DNA from: an uncultured bacterium
Lineage (GTDB): Bacteria; Patescibacteriota; Minisyncoccia; Phycocordibacterales; UBA9973
Direction of reading: 5' to 3'
Length of the DNA stretch: 17,516 nucleotides
NCBI GenBank assembly: GCA_937895515.1
Contig: CALAYS010000211.1
Span: 1-17,516, forward strand
Numbering within the stretch: the first letter of the stretch is position 1; the number at the start of each line of letters is the position of its first letter. Below are positions 14,986 to 17,516 of this stretch, piece by piece. The notes beneath the pieces are model-generated. The model saw only the letters and a program-made list of their open reading frames with translations. It was not told the origin of the DNA and did no database searches. A program made the translations under genes and the position numbers.

Positions 14986-15319
14986 AAATTGGGTTTTAAA
15001 AACATGGTCTGACCTATTATTCAGAAGGCCTTTATTTGAAGTAAATAGTCGAAAAACTTTTTCGACCAAAAAGTAAAATATAAGCAAAATCCATTATTTT
15101 CGGTAAGGCCGTTTTGTCCAAAATCATCGTTTCGAACGCTTACAAAAACTACGTCTGACCTATTCCTCAGACAGTCTATATTTGAGTAAAATAGTCGGAA
15201 AAGTTTTTCGACTAAAAATTAAAAAAAATAGCCCAAATTAGCTATTTTTGAAAGATTGTTTTTCCAATAATGGATTTAAAACACTCGCAAAAACTACATC
15301 AAACCTATTATACAGTCAC
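14986..15319 (+). repeat. Palindromic interspersed repeat array, central copy
   Basis: Tandem repeat units start with GTCTGACCTATT at 15007, GTCTGACCTATT at 15153 and a degenerate ATCAAACCTATT at 15298, giving periods of 146 and 145 bases. Each full unit holds a palindrome, GTCGAAAAA-C-TTTTTCGAC at 15048-15066 and TAGTCGGAAAAGTTTTTCGA at 15192, and ends with a CGCTTACAAAAACT or ACTCGCAAAAACT block. The second unit is nearly the reverse complement of positions 1-100 of the window. The third unit breaks off where coding-like sequence begins at about 15320. The size and palindromic core match the kind of interspersed repeat known from Pithovirus. Confidence 0.85.
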
Positions 15320-15651
15320 TTTGAGCCCTTAGGATTTACAAACGAAATTCTTCGGCAAATGGCCGTTGAAGCGGGAGATAGCTTTGAAAATTTAAAAAGT
15401 TTTTTCGGAATGTAAATCAAGAAATTATAAATTTCATAAAGGATGGAACAGATTCAGATGGCAACAAACTTTTTCCAAAAACAATGGATGCAAGGGTAAA
15501 AAGATATATTGTGGAGGATATAATTCCCCATTATATTAGAGCTGATTTAGATGCAATACCTCATATGACTGATGAACAAAAAGAAGCATTTTTGAAACTT
15601 TTTGAAAAAAATGAGTTATCGAAATTATGCTGGAAAAGAAAGCTTTTATAG
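15320..15651 (+). pseudogene. Frameshifted gene remnant, F-box-like start
   Basis: Two frames carry protein-like sequence without a usable start. Frame one (15320-15415) reads FEPLGFTNEILRQMAVEAG, then SFENLKSFFGM and a stop. Its pattern resembles the start of F-box-like domains (L-x-x-E-I-L-x-x-I). Adding one T in the T6 run near 15401-15406 passes into frame two, which reads through VNQEIINFIKDGTDSDGNK and KRYIVEDIIPHYIRADLDA to a TAG at 15649-15651. In the A7 run at 15605-15611, removing one A leads back into frame one and the next open frame. The 5' end abuts the repeat array and has no ATG. This is most simply a gene truncated by the repeat and then frameshifted; sequencing error in homopolymers is the main alternative. 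Confidence 0.6.
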
Positions 15652-16084
15652 AATATTTGAATGTATGTCAGTTGAACCCGGAACTCACATAAGAAGTGGA
15701 TCTCGACTACTAATTCCGTCAAGATATGTTTCGACAACAAACGATTTTAATATAGTTCTTAAATGGATTGTGCGAACATCTCCAAAAGAGATACCCATAG
15801 ATTTATTGGATGATAATCGTTTTATTGGGGGGATATTTGCATCGAAAAAAATCCTATTAGGAAGCGTTATATGTTTTATTAACCCGAATCCTTCGGAAAA
15901 TATTATGAGAGGAGATAGTATCTCACGGCATCCCAAACAACCTTTCGTTGAAGACTTTAAAAAAGAGTTTTTGTTTATAGACAAAGTGTCGCCAAATCAA
16001 ATTATGGGATACGGCTTTTTTATTAGAATAAGTCGAGAATTATTTAATGAAATAATGGTAGATCAACGCACAAATGCTCTTTAA
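15611..16084 (+). CDS. Hypothetical protein or 3' part of the broken 15320 gene
   Basis: This encodes 157 residues if started at the ATG at 15611-15613; the longer reading uses a TTG at 15602. It overlaps the end of the upstream fragment by 41 bases, and the join falls in a run of A, so it may be the continuation of the same original protein rather than a gene of its own. I do not recognise the family. The sequence is mixed alpha/beta, with GSRLLIPSRYVSTTNDFNIV, SPKEIPIDLLDDNRFIGGIF and a GYGFFIRISRELFNEI end. There is no membrane helix. It has no clear upstream promoter and no terminator palindrome, unlike the intact genes in the window. Confidence 0.5.
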   Translation: MSYRNYAGKESFYRIFECMSVEPGTHIRSGSRLLIPSRYVSTTNDFNIVLKWIVRTSPKEIPIDLLDDNRFIGGIFASKKILLGSVICFINPNPSENIMRGDSISRHPKQPFVEDFKKEFLFIDKVSPNQIMGYGFFIRISRELFNEIMVDQRTNAL

Positions 16085-16233
16085 TGAGTTTGCAAAACAT
16101 TTATTTTTGCTTCGTACTTAAATTTTATAAAGAAAACTTAGAGATAATAACAAAGTTTGTTGATAGTTACGCCGCAGATTTCGATGGACCTGTTATAAAA
16201 GATGGAGCTTATGATTGGCTTAAAAGGGATTAA
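16084..16233 (+). CDS. Possible small ORF, 49 residues
   Basis: The ATG at 16084-16086 overlaps the preceding TAA by one base (TAATG), and the frame runs to a TAA at 16231-16233. The product begins MSLQNIYFCFVLKFYKENLE and ends in YDWLKRD. Its codons look protein-like, but the frame is short. It may be the last piece of the frameshifted 15320-16084 gene, reached by another frame change, or a separately translated peptide. No family is recognised. Confidence 0.4.
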   Translation: MSLQNIYFCFVLKFYKENLEIITKFVDSYAADFDGPVIKDGAYDWLKRD

Positions 16234-16309
16234 ATCCAATATTTTTGAACCGACATGAGATTAATAAAAAAGACTTTAAAACAAGCTTTGCTCCGTTAAT
16301 AAACGAAGT

Positions 16310-17281
16310 ATGCCACTCATATCCCATCCTCTTGACAAAGATCTTTTCTTTCCATATGTTAAAGATGATTTAGATGCACCCGAAAAAATGATAAAATCTC
16401 TTATTGATGAATATCTTAAGGGAGGCCAAGAATACAAAACCATTGGAAATGTATCAACCCTTACTCGTTTATACGAAGATTCTTATCAAATGGACTCTAT
16501 TTCTTCACATTTTACAGAAGAAATAAGAGTTTTATGTCATCAGAATGAGAAGCCAAATTATGTTGAAATTTGGGAATCCATGTCGCCTGAAGAAATAAGA
16601 CGACATCCAACCACCGACAGCCTTAGAGTTGCAATTGCAAAGGCTGGGGGTGCCGAATGTGCTTTTTTTTCACCGGCTCTTTGTCTTCGTTTTTATATCG
16701 ATTTTTCTCCAATACGTGGTCCCATAAAGATTATAGATCCCAGTGCAGGATGGGGAGACAGAATGATTTCGGCAATTGCAGCAGGTGATGCTGTCGCCGA
16801 ATATGATGGTTATGATCCAAATCCGGACTTGCGACTACCATTCGAACGCATAATGAAACAATTGGATCAGACTGGAAAATGTCGTTTTTTTAATATTCCC
16901 TTTGAGGACGCACCTGTTCGTATTGGATATTATGATTTGGGAGTAACATCCCCACCATATTTTGATCTTGAGATATATGAGAGACGTGGAAAACCGTCAC
17001 GTCAAAGTATTGCAAAAAACAATACATATAAAGAATGGGTCGATAAATTTTATCATCCATATTTGTGGAATTTTAGACGAGCCATTCGTCCTGGAGGACG
17101 AATTATTATATATGTATCAAAATATCGCGATAAAAAAGGCAACGAAATAAATTTGGAAAAAACAACCATCGACATATTTAAAGAAATGAAAGATGTGTCC
17201 TTTTTTACGAAGGGGTTTTTAGCGACAAAAAAGGGTCCACGAGCTTATCCTCGTCCTTTTTTTGTATTCAATGTTAATTAA
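16310..17281 (+). CDS. SAM-dependent DNA methyltransferase-like protein (SPPY type)
   Basis: This encodes 323 residues from ATG at 16310. The SAM-binding motif I is IIDPSAGWGDRM at about 141-152, and the catalytic motif is TSPPYFDLEIY at about 213-223. The (D/N/S)PPY motif marks enzymes that methylate an exocyclic amino group, so an N4-cytosine or N6-adenine DNA methyltransferase is likely. Motif I precedes the catalytic motif, as in the gamma/beta-like orders used by solitary phage and virus enzymes. A later segment, FRRAIRPGGRIIIYVSKYRD, fits the strand before the last core motifs. Residues 1-115 form an extra N-terminal region that might recognise DNA. No restriction endonuclease gene is seen beside it. 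The stop codon lies in a strong palindrome. An RNA or protein substrate cannot be excluded. Confidence 0.87.
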   Translation: MPLISHPLDKDLFFPYVKDDLDAPEKMIKSLIDEYLKGGQEYKTIGNVSTLTRLYEDSYQMDSISSHFTEEIRVLCHQNEKPNYVEIWESMSPEEIRRHPTTDSLRVAIAKAGGAECAFFSPALCLRFYIDFSPIRGPIKIIDPSAGWGDRMISAIAAGDAVAEYDGYDPNPDLRLPFERIMKQLDQTGKCRFFNIPFEDAPVRIGYYDLGVTSPPYFDLEIYERRGKPSRQSIAKNNTYKEWVDKFYHPYLWNFRRAIRPGGRIIIYVSKYRDKKGNEINLEKTTIDIFKEMKDVSFFTKGFLATKKGPRAYPRPFFVFNVN

Positions 17282-17302
17282 AAATTCTAAGTTAGAATTT
17301 TT
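17280..17302 (+). terminator. Stop-overlapping palindrome ending the methyltransferase gene
   Basis: AAAAATTCTAA and TTAGAATTTTT form 11-bp arms around one G. The TAA stop (17279-17281) overlaps the left arm. Confidence 0.85.
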
Positions 17303-17329
17303 ATCAAAACAATAATAAGTATATTCGAC

Positions 17330-17470
17330 TATACACACTCGCTAGTAGTCAAACATGGTTGGCCCAAATTAAGTTAAGCATTATTTTAAAAATTTTTCAA
17401 CTATTTTTGAATAAAATAGGTCTTCGGAATAATAGGTCAGCGTAAATTAAGTCAAACATTTGAAATACAG
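17330..17470 (-). repeat. Degenerate copy of the palindromic repeat, right end
   Basis: The block TTTTTCAACTATTTTTGAAT followed by AAAATAGGTCTTCGGAATAATAGGTCAG and, later, CAAACATTTGAAA matches the left-end repeat (57-150) in order and orientation: TTTTTCGACTATTTTACTCA, GGGCTTCTGAATAATAGGCCAG and CCAACATTTGAAA. The palindromic core is degraded on its left arm. No gene is seen between 17303 and the window end. Confidence 0.65.
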
Positions 17471-17516
17471 ATAACTGTCGGCCGATTATGATCACATTTT
17501 ATTATTAGAAAAAATT

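Noticed and set aside
15007..15310. CRISPR-like array
   Set aside because: Units are about 145 bases, diverge along their whole length and contain palindromic cores; there are no short direct repeats with unique spacers.
1..17516. tRNA or rRNA genes
   Set aside because: No cloverleaf-like sequence with conserved T-arm bases and no rRNA-like stretch was seen by eye; a tRNAscan run would settle the tRNA question.

Overview
This window looks like part of a giant virus genome of the Nucleocytoviricota, most likely a pithovirus-type virus. The DNA is AT-rich and densely packed, with single-exon genes on both strands. It carries virus-encoded informational genes: a D5-type primase-helicase, an Rpb5-like RNA polymerase subunit and a highly diverged protein kinase. 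Many genes end in near-perfect palindromes that often overlap the stop codon. The edges hold arrays of roughly 145-bp repeats, each with a palindromic core, which resemble the interspersed palindromic repeats known from Pithovirus. The family assignment is an inference from these features, not from a database match.

Layout from left to right. 1-323 is repeat DNA. 324-1041 (minus) is a broken AIM24-family gene with two apparent one-base lesions. 1072-1578 (minus) is a small Ala/Thr/Asp-rich protein that appears to have a distant paralogue at 10331-10903. 1708-4425 (minus) is the D5-like primase-helicase. 4664-5227 is a five-helix membrane protein resembling TspO, and 5266-5703 is a protein made of four Cys4 zinc modules. 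5728-7302 (minus) is a large orphan. 7377-8072 is the Rpb5-like subunit, followed by an orphan with a disordered linker (8128-9006) and a 49-residue basic protein (9035-9184).

A cysteine-rich group follows: a small membrane-anchored protein (9217-9477, minus), a secreted or anchored CxC protein (9559-10296), and the 190-residue paralogue with CxC motifs (10331-10903). Next come the diverged kinase (10948-13026), a 145-residue orphan, and a zinc-motif protein with an acidic Ser-rich linker (13558-14577). 14578-15319 has no clear gene; its right half is repeat array. 15320-16233 is a decayed or frameshifted gene region directly beside the repeats. 16310-17281 encodes an SPPY-type DNA methyltransferase-like protein, and repeat remnants close the window.

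Functionally the window mixes replication (D5), transcription (Rpb5), signalling (kinase), possible DNA modification (methyltransferase) and what look like virion or membrane proteins. Gene ends are unusually well marked by hairpins, including two shared by convergent gene pairs. I could not find a convincing shared promoter motif by eye. The intact genes sit in the interior, and the two broken genes lie next to the repeat arrays at either edge.
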